Shown: one piece after another, positions 25,543 through 34,151 of the stretch | Layout: every line of letters begins with the position of its first letter | How positions within the stretch are numbered: position 1 is the stretch's first letter | Origin: Acinetobacter seifertii | GTDB taxonomy: Bacteria; Pseudomonadota; Gammaproteobacteria; Pseudomonadales; Moraxellaceae | DNA length: 64,000 nucleotides | NCBI RefSeq assembly: GCF_000368065.1 | Contig: NZ_KB851200.1 | Span: 2,101,204 to 2,165,203 of the forward strand | Direction: 5' to 3' | Translations under genes and position numbers: made by a program | Notes under the pieces: generated by a model | The model's input: only the letters and a program-made list of their open reading frames with translations | What the model was told of the DNA's origin: nothing | The model's database searches: none

Positions 25543-27537
25543 CTACGGCACAAGACGAGATGACTTTTCAGCAAATGCTTTATGCATCACGTTCACGTCC
25601 GGATGATCTTTAATTGGGTCATCTGGATAATATGCAACATGCATTGCACCTTGTTCATAGAGAGAGTGAATTGTCGCAGCCATTTCAGTTGAAGGTACCT
25701 TTTCGTTATTACGCCAGTTCGTTGCTTGTAGCTCAAAAACTGTTTTCTTAATGCCATTTGGATACTGTTTCACACGATCAACCATATCTTTATAGAATTG
25801 ATCTTGGTTCTTCACTTGCTCCATATAAGGCATCGCCATAATAGCAGTAAAATCATAACGGTTTAATGACTCTTCAAGTGACTGAGAGTACCAATTTTCC
25901 GCATATGGTTTTAAAGCCACTTGTGCATATAAATTACGTGCTGTAAGCAGGAATGGCTCATACTGACGAACCTCACCAACAAGCTCCATCGCAAAATCAT
26001 CTAAATATCTTGTTTTGTATGCAGTCCACTTCTGCAAATCTTCGTCATTTCCACGAATTTTTGCCAAGTCTGTTGGTAAACCTTGTTTCGCATAAGCTTT
26101 TAAGGCATCTGGGCTTGCATCTTCATAATCAGACAGAGTCACATCGTCATGGAATAAAATTCCATTGAAAGACGATGACTTCGCTAAATCTTCATATATT
26201 TCACGGATAGTTTGACGCGCTTCAGGTGAAAAAGGGCTTAAACGAATGTATCCCATATTGAGATGCTCACTCGTTTTATCCTGCTGGGTTACAACCAAAT
26301 CTTTTGATACAGGATCAGTTTTTGGTAGTTCCCATGCCAATAAAGGCATCCACGCATAAATACGGCTTACAGGCGTACGTGTTTGAATTTGCCATGCAAC
26401 ACGGTTGAATAAATCAGCACGCATAGGAATATGTCGATTTGGGAAGTATACCATATCGGCAGAACCATTAGCATCTGCATCAGAGAAAGCTTGTAAATAA
26501 ACCGTGTTTACGCCCATCGCATTAATACGGTCGAGTAGATTACCTAAATTACGCTCTTGTTGTTTCGGATCTGGATCATAAATATAGTCCAGATCAACAT
26601 GCATAATTTTTTGCGGGCGATTGTTATCCGTTAAGTTTAATTCACGGTTTTTAATCTCTTGAGCCAAATCATTGGTACTCATTCCGCCTTCTACCAAAAT
26701 ACGGCTCATATTCTGTAGAGATTGTTTAGCATGATCTGCTCCATCATCAAGTGTGATGGTAATTGGCATACCAAGCTTTTTAGCAATCTGAACCGTTTGC
26801 ATATTGTAGCGACCGTATGGCCAAACCATAATACGTGGCGAACGTATACCATGTTGTTTGAGCAACTGATTATTCTTTTTCAAATCATTATAGATTCGAG
26901 CCTGATACTGGCTGTCGTTTTCATATGTTTTAGTTTTATCATCATAAAAACGTGTGGTTGCCGCAGGTTCAGAGTTTCCTTGTGGATTACCATTAATACC
27001 ACGGTGTAAGTGATAGCTATGGCTTGCAATTTCAACAAAACCGCTATCTTGCATCTCTTTAAGTTCAGGCCAGCTTAAGATTTTATCACGTGGAATTTCT
27101 TCACCAGAAAAATCTACCTTCTGATTTTCTTTTGGCTCCAACCATGAACCAACAACAGCAAGTACTACTGGTATTTTCTTAGCCTTAATCACTGGATAAG
27201 CATTTTGATAAAAAGTCTGATAACCATCATCTACAGTTAATAAAACCGGTTTGCTTGGCAGTGCAACTTTACCCTGATGAGCGCGAATTAGCTGATCTAC
27301 AGTAATAAAATGGAAACCGTTTTTTTGCAGCCAATCGATATGCTCACTAAATTGTTTCGTAGTCACCGCATATTGAGGAATTAAGGCATTCTTAGTATCG
27401 GTAATTTCATGATAGCCAATAACAGTAAGTTCTGAAGCATCTATTTTAGGAGGAGCAGCTAATGCCATACCTGACAAGCCTGCTAAAGCCAAGCCAAGCG
27501 TTAGATTCAACAAAGGAGATGCAAAGCGGGTAATCAT
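25543..27537 (-). CDS. pgaB: Poly-N-acetylglucosamine deacetylase PgaB
   Basis: A 664-residue periplasmic enzyme: signal peptide (LGLALAGLSGMALAAPP), an N-terminal NodB-type deacetylase (TVDDGYQTFYQNAYPVIK, HSYHLHRG with metal histidines, VWPYGRYN) and a C-terminal glycoside-hydrolase-like domain (HVDLDYIYDPD, FNGILFHDDV). It partly deacetylates the biofilm polymer. The start at 27537 has GAGA upstream; a longer frame to 27558 lacks a site. Unlike the E. coli protein it shows no lipobox cysteine. The upstream pgaA is missing. Confidence 0.92.
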   Translation of the reverse strand: MITRFASPLLNLTLGLALAGLSGMALAAPPKIDASELTVIGYHEITDTKNALIPQYAVTTKQFSEHIDWLQKNGFHFITVDQLIRAHQGKVALPSKPVLLTVDDGYQTFYQNAYPVIKAKKIPVVLAVVGSWLEPKENQKVDFSGEEIPRDKILSWPELKEMQDSGFVEIASHSYHLHRGINGNPQGNSEPAATTRFYDDKTKTYENDSQYQARIYNDLKKNNQLLKQHGIRSPRIMVWPYGRYNMQTVQIAKKLGMPITITLDDGADHAKQSLQNMSRILVEGGMSTNDLAQEIKNRELNLTDNNRPQKIMHVDLDYIYDPDPKQQERNLGNLLDRINAMGVNTVYLQAFSDADANGSADMVYFPNRHIPMRADLFNRVAWQIQTRTPVSRIYAWMPLLAWELPKTDPVSKDLVVTQQDKTSEHLNMGYIRLSPFSPEARQTIREIYEDLAKSSSFNGILFHDDVTLSDYEDASPDALKAYAKQGLPTDLAKIRGNDEDLQKWTAYKTRYLDDFAMELVGEVRQYEPFLLTARNLYAQVALKPYAENWYSQSLEESLNRYDFTAIMAMPYMEQVKNQDQFYKDMVDRVKQYPNGIKKTVFELQATNWRNNEKVPSTEMAATIHSLYEQGAMHVAYYPDDPIKDHPDVNVMHKAFAEKSSRLVP

Positions 27538-27578
27538 GAAATAGCGTCTCAATAGCAATATAGATTATTTATGTGAAA

Positions 27579-27627
27579 TTTAAACTTAAGAACTAAAACC
27601 GACGTCTATTTAGCCCTTAAGTTTAAA
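27579..27627. promoter_or_regulatory. 12-bp inverted repeat upstream of pgaB
   Basis: TTTAAACTTAAG at 27579-27590 and CTTAAGTTTAAA at 27616-27627 are perfect inverted copies 25 bp apart, 42 bp before pgaB. It could be an operator or a leader hairpin for pgaBCD, which starts here in the absence of pgaA. Confidence 0.45.
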
Positions 27628-27773
27628 CTGCCCAAAATGAGCAGTTTTTCAGTTCACCTTTATAATCAAATAAACTGAAAATAATCTTAAATATTCAAAA
27701 AGCTAAAATATAAATAACGAATATATTCATATTTAAAGCTTATATAAAAAAATCAAACGGTAAAATTTTGATT

Positions 27774-28115
27774 TCATTCATCGCGAGTTTTTACGTCAAA
27801 TAACTCAATTTCAAAAATCAAATTTGAGTTCGCCGGAATAACTTTGCCCATTTTGCGTTCCCCATAAGCTAAATGCGCAGGAACAATAAGTTTACGTTTT
27901 CCGCCCACTTTCATTCCCATGATGCCTTGGTCCCAACCTTTAATCACACGGCCTGTACCAATAACACATTCGAAATAATTTCCGCGATCAATTGAAGAGT
28001 CGAATTTGGTACCGTCCTCTAACCAACCTGTATAGTGAGTGGTAATTAAGGCACCTTTAACCGCTTCCTTACCTTCGCCTACTTTTAAATCAATAATTTC
28101 TAATTCAGTGATCAT
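27774..28115 (-). CDS. FKBP-type peptidyl-prolyl isomerase
   Basis: A 113-residue single FKBP domain without signal peptide: TTHYTGWLEDGTKFDSSIDRG, then VIKGWDQGIMGMKVGGKRKL, VPAHLAYGERKMGKVIPANS and LIFEIELFDV. These cover the active-site positions (Tyr, Asp, Trp). It isomerises prolyl bonds and assists folding in the cytoplasm. Transcribed alone with 87 bp to the next gene on the same strand. Confidence 0.92.
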   Translation of the reverse strand: MITELEIIDLKVGEGKEAVKGALITTHYTGWLEDGTKFDSSIDRGNYFECVIGTGRVIKGWDQGIMGMKVGGKRKLIVPAHLAYGERKMGKVIPANSNLIFEIELFDVKTRDE

Positions 28116-28202
28116 AACATTTCCGTTTCATTTAAATTCACAGCCCAGACTCAATCTTTAGTCTAGCAACTAGTTTTGTAAATTTTGTTGTGCTTTCCAA
28201 TT

Positions 28203-28733
28203 TTACTGTAATTGAGTCCACACTACATTTGCTTGGCCATTCTCGCCTAGTAAAGTCCACTCATTGTCCATAACGTTTAACTGTAACTGCATCGTACGCT
28301 CACAAAGCTGTTCTAACTCTGCTGTACTTTCAGGAGCAATTTGCCAAACTTGGACATTACTTAATGTTTTAATTTTACTGTTTCTCTTCCACCAGTCTTC
28401 GACCTGTGAACCATACGCAACAATTGCTACAGCTTTACAACGTGCACTGGCTTTTTTCACTTTATCTTCAGAAGGTAAACCGACTTCAATCCAATTTTCT
28501 AACTGACCTGTTAAGTCTTTTTGCCAAAGTGCAGGCTCATCAGTTTCAAAAAGGTCTTTAGTAAATTCAAGACTGTCACTTGCAAAACGTGCAAATGCCA
28601 TAACACGAACCATTAACCGTTCTAAAGTTTCTGAAGGATGCAATGCAAGCGTCAATTGATAATCGCCATAGATATGGTCATCCATATTGGCAATATTCAA
28701 GTCTGCCTTATAAATTGTTGCTTTAAGCGCCAT
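28203..28733 (-). CDS. yaeQ: YaeQ family protein
   Basis: A 176-residue cytoplasmic protein: ALKATIYKADLNIANMDDH at the N-terminus, ALHPSETLERLMVRVMAFARF and GQLENWIEVGLPSEDKVKKAS. The fold is PD-(D/E)XK nuclease-like; the biochemical role is unsettled. Start set at 28733, which gives the standard MALKATIY start; the frame extends upstream to 28778 without family character. The length matches the E. coli protein (181). Confidence 0.88.
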   Translation of the reverse strand: MALKATIYKADLNIANMDDHIYGDYQLTLALHPSETLERLMVRVMAFARFASDSLEFTKDLFETDEPALWQKDLTGQLENWIEVGLPSEDKVKKASARCKAVAIVAYGSQVEDWWKRNSKIKTLSNVQVWQIAPESTAELEQLCERTMQLQLNVMDNEWTLLGENGQANVVWTQLQ

Positions 28734-28923
28734 GGTTAATATGTCCAAAAATTTGGCGCTAAGAATACTCGATTTCAATTAAAAAATTATAGAAAAAACG
28801 CAGTAACACAAAACTTCTTTCACTCTAAATTTGCATCTTCTTCCAAAACATCCAAGCGCTTTCCAAGTTGGCGGGCTTTTTGCTTTAAAGGGTTTGTATT
28901 CCTCTCTTTTGATTTGATGACTT

Positions 28924-30186
28924 ATGTGGCAAAAACTTAAACGTAGTTTATTCCTACAAGTTCTCTGCGCTCTCTTCCTAGGTATTGCAGTAGGACTTGC
29001 TTTTCATGACTTCTCTCTAGCTTTAAAACCCCTTGGTGATGGTTTTATTTCACTGATTAAAATGTTGATTGCACCAATTGTATTTTGTGTCGTAGTACTG
29101 GGAATTTATGGTGCAAACGATATTAAAAAAATGGGCAAAGTCGGTGCAAAAACGATTCTCTATTTTGAAGTAGTCACAAGTATTGCTTTAATTTAGGGAA
29201 TTATTGTTGCTTATGTCTTTAAACCGGGCGTCGGTATGAATATTGATATTAGCCATTTAGATGCTAAAGATTTAAGTACCTATACCGAACGTGCTCACGA
29301 CATGCATACAGGTTCAGATTTTCTTCTTAATATTATTCCAAAAACATTTACTAGCGCTTTTGCGAACGGCGATATTTTACAAGTTTTACTCATCGCGATT
29401 TTATTTGGTGTCTCGCTACTTTTAATTCCTAAACATTTAGCCGAGCTGGTACGTCAGGCACTTGAAGCTTTCTCTGAAGTCTTCTTTAAAATTATGGGAC
29501 TGATTATCCGTTTAGCTCCAATTGGTGTATTCGGTTCAGTCGCATATACCACTGCAAAATTCGGATCAGACTCACTTCTACAACTCGGTTATTTAGTTTT
29601 ACTCTTTTATGCAACCTGCATTTTATTTGTTGTGATTGTTCTAGGTTTAATTCTAAAGCTTGCTGGCCTGAACATTTTCAAGTTTGTAGGCTATTTTAAA
29701 GATGAACTTGCCATTGTTTTAGGTACTGCCTCTTCCGACTCAGTTCTTCCTCAAGTCATGAAAAAGCTTAAAAACCTAGGCATAAAAGACTCAACAGTCG
29801 GTCTAGTCATTCCAACCGGTTATTCTTTTAACTTAGATGGCTTTTCCATTTATTTAACATTAGGAGTGATTTTTATTGCGCAGGCCTGCAATATCGATCT
29901 CTCTATGCATGACTTATTAGCTATTTTGCTGGTTTCACTGATTACCTCTAAAGGTGCGCATGGTATTCCGGGGTCAGCTTTAGTTATTCTTGCGGCTACA
30001 CTTTCAGTTATTCCAAGCTTACCTGCAATTGGCCTAGTACTTTTACTGTCTGTAGATTGGTTTATCGGGATTATCCGTGCTTGTACCAACTTAATTGGTA
30101 ACTGTGTTGCGACCGTAGTCATTGCCCATTGGGAAAAAGATATTGATCATGCCCAAGCTAAAGCTGTACTCGACATAAAAAAATAG
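28924..30186 (+). pseudogene. C4-dicarboxylate/glutamate symporter (DctA/GltP type), amber-interrupted
   Basis: Two reading frames, 28924-29196 and 29236-30186, lie in the same phase and are separated only by the TAG at 29194-29196, 12 codons before the next ATG. Reading through gives one 420-residue sodium/proton:dicarboxylate symporter: helix 1 RSLFLQVLCALFLGIAVG, helix 5 region LYFEVVTSIALI then GIIVAYVFKPGVGMN, hairpin motif GTASSDSVLPQ and GYSFNLDGFSIYLTLG. A single TTG-to-TAG change would explain it, as the family has Leu there. The product is probably truncated after 90 residues and inactive unless suppressed. Confidence 0.88.
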
Positions 30187-30210
30187 ATGAAGATTTCTGA
30201 GAACATTGAG

Positions 30211-30218
30211 CTATCTTT
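30211..30218. repeat. 8-bp target duplication, left copy
   Basis: CTATCTTT, matched by CTATCTTT at 31537-31544. Eight bases is usual for IS256 insertion. Confidence 0.9.
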
Positions 30219-31536
30219 GGGACTGTTCTAAATTTTGTGTAAGTACTTAATTTTCATTTATCCTTCAGAGGATAATTACAAAAGGTACTTCACATGGATG
30301 AAGCAACAATCAAAAGTATGGCTGCCGAATTGGCTAAAGGTCTAAAAACACCAGAAGACTTAAACCAAATGACAGCAGTCTTTAAAAAATTCATGATTGA
30401 AACTGCACTCAATACTGAACTTTCAGACCATCTCGGTTATGAAAAGCATCAGCCCAAGAAAGGCTCAAATAGCCGTAATGGGTTTAGTTCTAAAACCATT
30501 ACAACTCAAGATGGACAACTGGCTTTAGATATTCCCCGTGATCGAGAAGGTTCATTTGAGCCACAAATTATCAAAAAGCACCAAACACGCATCACCAGTA
30601 TGGATGACCAAATCCTCTCACTGTATGCAAAAGGAATGACTAATAGGGAAATTGTAGCCTTCTTCAAAGAAATGTACGATGCCGATGTGTCAGCATCTCT
30701 CATCAGCAAAGTTACCGATGCTGTGATTGAGCAAGTGACTGAGTGGCAAAATAGAGCCTTAGATAGCCTTTATCCTGTTGTCTATCTTGACTGTATTGTT
30801 GTCAAAGTCCGTCAGCACTCCAATGTGATTAACAAGTCCGTATACCTTGCTTTAGGCATCAATATGGATGGGCAAAAAGAATTACTGGGTATGTGGATTG
30901 CTCAGACAGAAGGTGCCAAATTCTGGCTGTCAGTCATGACAGAGCTAAAAAATCGAGGAGTACAGGACATTCTTGTTGCCTGTGTAGATGGATTAAAAGG
31001 CTTCCCTGACGCGATAGCCTCTGTTTACCCTCATACTGATATTCAACTGTGTATCGTGCATGTTGTACGCAATAGCCTGAGATTTGTAAGCTGGAAAGAC
31101 TACAAAGCTGTTACGTCGGGTCTGAAAGCGATTTATCAGGCAAGTACAGAGGAAAATGCTTTAAAATCCCTAGACATCTTCTGTGATCAATGGAATCACC
31201 AGTATCCCAAAATTGGAGAATCCTGGCGGGCCAATTGGGAAAATATCCGAACGATCTTTAGCTATCCAGCCGAAATACGTCATGCAATTTATACAACAAA
31301 TGCGATTGAGTCGTTGAATAGCGTAATACGCCATTCAACGAAGAAAAGGAAAATCTTTTCATCTGATGACTCAGTAAAGAAGGTCATTTACTTAGCAACA
31401 TCAAATGCTGCGAAGAAATGGACGATGCCAATTCAAAATTGGCGTTTAGCAATGAATTGGTTTACGATTCAGTTCGATGATCGATTAAAAGATCATTTAT
31501 AAAAAATGGAACTTACACAAAATAATTTACAGGCTC
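30219..31536 (+). mobile_element. IS256-family insertion sequence (ISAba26-like)
   Basis: A 1318-bp element with 26-bp imperfect terminal inverted repeats (left GGGACTGTTCTAAATTTT..., right reading GAGCCTGTAAATTATTTT...; both share ATTTTGTGTAAGT and match at about 19 of 26), one transposase gene, and flanking 8-bp duplications. It lies between the broken symporter gene and the GTPase gene. The similarity to ISAba26 is from memory and should be checked. Confidence 0.9.
30294..31502 (+). CDS. IS256-family transposase
   Basis: A 402-residue mutator-type transposase, full length and uninterrupted. Catalytic DDE residues are in VVYLDCIVVKVR (D), VACVDGLKGFPDAI (D) and YTTNAIESLNSVIR (E). The C-terminal motif and N-terminal binding domain (NRNGFSSKTITT-like stretch SNSRNGF) are intact, so the element is potentially active. 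Confidence 0.93.
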   Translation: MDEATIKSMAAELAKGLKTPEDLNQMTAVFKKFMIETALNTELSDHLGYEKHQPKKGSNSRNGFSSKTITTQDGQLALDIPRDREGSFEPQIIKKHQTRITSMDDQILSLYAKGMTNREIVAFFKEMYDADVSASLISKVTDAVIEQVTEWQNRALDSLYPVVYLDCIVVKVRQHSNVINKSVYLALGINMDGQKELLGMWIAQTEGAKFWLSVMTELKNRGVQDILVACVDGLKGFPDAIASVYPHTDIQLCIVHVVRNSLRFVSWKDYKAVTSGLKAIYQASTEENALKSLDIFCDQWNHQYPKIGESWRANWENIRTIFSYPAEIRHAIYTTNAIESLNSVIRHSTKKRKIFSSDDSVKKVIYLATSNAAKKWTMPIQNWRLAMNWFTIQFDDRLKDHL

Positions 31537-31544
31537 CTATCTTT
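31537..31544. repeat. 8-bp target duplication, right copy
   Basis: CTATCTTT, identical to 30211-30218. Confidence 0.9.
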
Positions 31545-31554
31545 TCAATGTTCT

Positions 31555-32559
31555 CTATTCATCAATTCTGCAAGTTAATAACTCAGTTTCAAATGCCAGC
31601 CAGTCATGTTCATGTTGGCTAATGATTTCAATACGGTTATCAATACCCTCTTCACCAGACTTATAATTAAACTGTTCAGGATTAAAGTTAAAGGTCTTCC
31701 ACCCCTGATCTGTATGAAAAACTCCCTTAATACGCAGCCAGTCTTGCTGTGCGCAGAGTAAATCGAGCAAAGCATAAAATTCGAATTTCCAACGCTTAGG
31801 TAATTTCCAGCCTGCAACAGTATATCCCTGCGCTGACTCAACATAGTGATAAGGCAATTGACGAATTTCTTTTGCTACTTCAGCTTCACTCATCTGCTTT
31901 TGAAGCTTAAGTAAAGGTTGTATAGAGCGTGCGGTTAAACGAGCAGCGACATCAATTTGTGCTAGTTCGAGTTGACCATGCTCTGTCGTTAACCATTGTT
32001 GTTGATAAGGTTGATACTCTTGTTTCAATTGGTCTAATGCTTGTTCATCTTCAAAAGACATCGTATCAGCATGAGAAACCACAACAATTTGCGCGGCTTT
32101 TAACTGATCTTCATAAAGATTTTGCTTAACCCAATTGTTGTCATGCAAGCGGCTACCATCGACAACCGTGACTAATGCACGCATAGCCAGGCTGTTTTGC
32201 CAATGAGGTTCAGTTAACTGATCAAACAGTTGTGAAGGATGTCCAAGCCCTGTAGGTTCAATAAAGAGTCGATCTGGTTTTTGTTCACTTAGCAAACGAG
32301 CCAAAGCAATATGCATGGGGAGTTGGCTACTACAACATAAACACCCACCTAATAATTCTTTTACGGCATAGCCTTGTTCTTGCGGTAAAAGTTGTTGATC
32401 TACCCCAATTTGACCAAACTCATTCATTAAGACCGCCCACACTTCATCTTTGGGTTTCTGACTTAATAAATGCTGTAATAATGTGGTTTTCCCTGCCCCT
32501 AAAAATCCTGAAATAATATGGGTAGGAACAGTTTTTTGGGGAATCAGTTTCACAAGCAA
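31555..32559 (-). CDS. CobW/COG0523 GTPase (zinc chaperone type)
   Basis: A 334-residue P-loop GTPase. Walker A is GFLGAGKTTLL, followed by the invariant GGCLCCSSQ metal-binding CxCC motif, EPTGLGHP, and the C-terminal CobW domain. COG0523 proteins pass zinc or other metals to target enzymes. The A. baumannii zinc-responsive paralogue ZigA belongs to this group; whether this is ZigA or a second paralogue cannot be told. No clear Zur box was seen upstream. Its stop codon overlaps the split terminator hairpin. Confidence 0.88.
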   Translation of the reverse strand: MLVKLIPQKTVPTHIISGFLGAGKTTLLQHLLSQKPKDEVWAVLMNEFGQIGVDQQLLPQEQGYAVKELLGGCLCCSSQLPMHIALARLLSEQKPDRLFIEPTGLGHPSQLFDQLTEPHWQNSLAMRALVTVVDGSRLHDNNWVKQNLYEDQLKAAQIVVVSHADTMSFEDEQALDQLKQEYQPYQQQWLTTEHGQLELAQIDVAARLTARSIQPLLKLQKQMSEAEVAKEIRQLPYHYVESAQGYTVAGWKLPKRWKFEFYALLDLLCAQQDWLRIKGVFHTDQGWKTFNFNPEQFNYKSGEEGIDNRIEIISQHEHDWLAFETELLTCRIDE

Positions 32560-33053
32560 CTCAAATCAACAAGGTTCAAAAAAACTAGGAAAGGTATATC
32601 ACTGTTTAAGTAGCATGAAAATGATTTTTCTTTTTGACGTCATTTTTTTAAAAAGTGGGTGAAAATATTAAATTTGAGAAGTAAGTCTCATTGCTTATCT
32701 AAATTTACTTTAAATAACTTATTGTCAAACGGAATATTCTATTTTAAGGCATTCATAATTCATACCAGAGTGTTTTGTTTACGTAACCAACCTGACTTTT
32801 TTTTATTCAACATGAAATATTTTTTCACATTTTAAACGTTCAACCAGCGCGGTAATTTTACAGTAGACGCACATAAACGGCCCGTATATTTCATATTGTT
32901 AAGATAGCCGTAATAGATTGTTAAGTTAATTGATGCAATCCAAAGCTCGGCTTAGCATGTGTCCTAGCTTAATCATTCAGCCATACAGGTTTCATGTTGG
33001 TAAGAACGATTAGGTTTAATTTATTGTTTAATGAATTTTAAGGATGCCATAAA
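32560..33053. other. AT-rich 494-bp intergenic region
   Basis: Between the divergent GTPase and small exported-protein genes. It must hold both promoters. I see no open frame of note, no RNA gene and no strong repeat. AAGGA nine bases before the ATG at 33054 is the ribosome site for the small gene. The unusual length for a 64-codon gene leaves room for an unrecognised small RNA. Confidence 0.5.
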
Positions 33054-33248
33054 ATGAAATTAGCTAAAACTTTACTTGCTACTACTCTAGCTTTAACTGC
33101 TGCTTCAACTTTTGCTGCTTCTAAACATGACAAGGTTCATGCTCCAGAAGATAAAGTTGTAGTTTCAACTCAAGAACAAGCCAACACTGCAAATGCTGCA
33201 TCTGACGCTGTAGGTTCAGCTTCTGAAGCCGCTCCTGCTGCTCAATAA
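33054..33248 (+). CDS. Small exported Ala/Glu-rich protein
   Basis: A 64-residue protein with a clear signal peptide (KLAKTLLATTLALTAASTFAAS, cleavage near residue 22) and a hydrophilic, alanine-, glutamate- and lysine-rich mature part of about 40 residues, likely disordered. No domain. AAGGA is nine bases upstream of the ATG. The gene has its own terminator (33249-33285). Similar small proteins are widespread hypotheticals in Acinetobacter; function unknown. Confidence 0.8.
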   Translation: MKLAKTLLATTLALTAASTFAASKHDKVHAPEDKVVVSTQEQANTANAASDAVGSASEAAPAAQ

Positions 33249-33285
33249 TTATTATCTCTGTACTCTCCTCCAAGCTCAGAGATAA
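33249..33285 (+). terminator. Terminator of the small exported protein gene
   Basis: ATTATCTCTG and CAGAGATAAT form a ten-base perfect stem, followed by TTTTA, directly after the stop codon. Confidence 0.75.
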
Positions 33286-33327
33286 TTTTACTGAAATGAA
33301 ACAGGACGTTAAATTTCAGTGATGAAA

Positions 33328-33363
33328 AAAAAGATCGAACCATGCTGCGGTTCGATCTTTTTT
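33328..33363. terminator. Bidirectional terminator before the thioesterase gene end
   Basis: AAAGATCGAACC / GGTTCGATCTTT with T-runs on both strands. It ends the minus-strand thioesterase transcript. Confidence 0.85.
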
Positions 33364-33376
33364 TAATTCGATCTGA

Positions 33377-33892
33377 TTAAGACGTTTTCTTATACATGCT
33401 ACAAGAAGGATTATGATTTTCTTGTAGGCGCAACACCTTACGGTGCTCTGCCGCTTCAAATCGACAGCGTTTCCACTCGGTATCTAGCTTCAATTGAGGA
33501 ACTTCGCGTGGTTTACCATGCTCATCAACAGAAACCATTGTGAAATAACAGCTATTGGTATGGCGAACGGTGCGCTTTTGAATATTTTGTGCTTCAACAC
33601 GAATACCAACTTCCATTGAAGTACGGCCTACATGGTTCACACTTGCCAAGAAGGTGACTAACTCACCTACATAAATGGGTTCTTTAAAATTCACTTTATC
33701 TACAGACAAAGTGACCACATAGCTGCCCGAATAACGGCTTGCACAAGCATAGGCGACTTGGTCTAACAGCTTAAGAATTGTTCCACCATGAACATTACCT
33801 GAAAAATTTGCCATATCAGGGGTCATTAAAACTGACATGGTTAATTCTGACTGATCATCAGTTACGGTTGTCATTTCATCTAATGTAGGCAT
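33377..33892 (-). CDS. Acyl-CoA thioesterase (hotdog fold)
   Basis: A 171-residue YciA/BFIT-type thioesterase: MTPDMANFSGNVHGGTILKLLDQVAY contains the catalytic Asn/His-Gly-Gly and Asp, and VTLSVDKVNFKEPIYVGEL the second strand. It hydrolyses acyl-CoAs. Start at 33892 or the in-frame ATG 18 bases later. It is followed by a strong terminator and stands alone. Confidence 0.9.
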   Translation of the reverse strand: MPTLDEMTTVTDDQSELTMSVLMTPDMANFSGNVHGGTILKLLDQVAYACASRYSGSYVVTLSVDKVNFKEPIYVGELVTFLASVNHVGRTSMEVGIRVEAQNIQKRTVRHTNSCYFTMVSVDEHGKPREVPQLKLDTEWKRCRFEAAEHRKVLRLQENHNPSCSMYKKTS

Positions 33893-34095
33893 GACTCAAC
33901 TCTGTCTCAAACAAGCTCAGAAACATTATGGTTGATAATTCACAAAAAAAACATGCTTAAATCCACAACATAGCATCGTATTTTTTAATATTGTTTATTC
34001 TTTTTTTGAACGAAGCTTTTTTAATCTATTATTTTTAATTATTTTTTAGTTTTTCTTAAATAAAAATTGATTGAGAAATTAAAAATAATAAAAAA

Positions 34096-34134
34096 AGTGC
34101 TATGCCATTTTTCAATATTAAATGGCATAGCACG
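34096..34134 (-). terminator. Terminator after marC
   Basis: GTGCTATGCCATTT / AAATGGCATAGCAC, a 14-bp perfect stem. On the minus strand it is followed by a run of T. Confidence 0.8.
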
Positions 34135-34151
34135 ATGTTGACCGATACTTG

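Larger units (their letters stand above)
30199..31555. terminator. Terminator hairpin split by the IS element
   Basis: GAGAACATTGA (30199-30209) and TCAATGTTCTC (31545-31555) are a perfect 11-bp inverted pair. With the IS removed they would be nine bases apart, forming a terminator hairpin for the convergent symporter and GTPase genes. The IS landed in the loop. Confidence 0.75.

Noticed and set aside
27628..27650. AAACTGC...GCAGTTT hairpin as a terminator
   Set aside because: The T-run follows it only on the plus strand, where no gene ends; minus-strand use is not supported.
29236..30186. The second half of the symporter as an independent gene
   Set aside because: It is in frame with the first half, has no convincing ribosome site and lacks the first helices.
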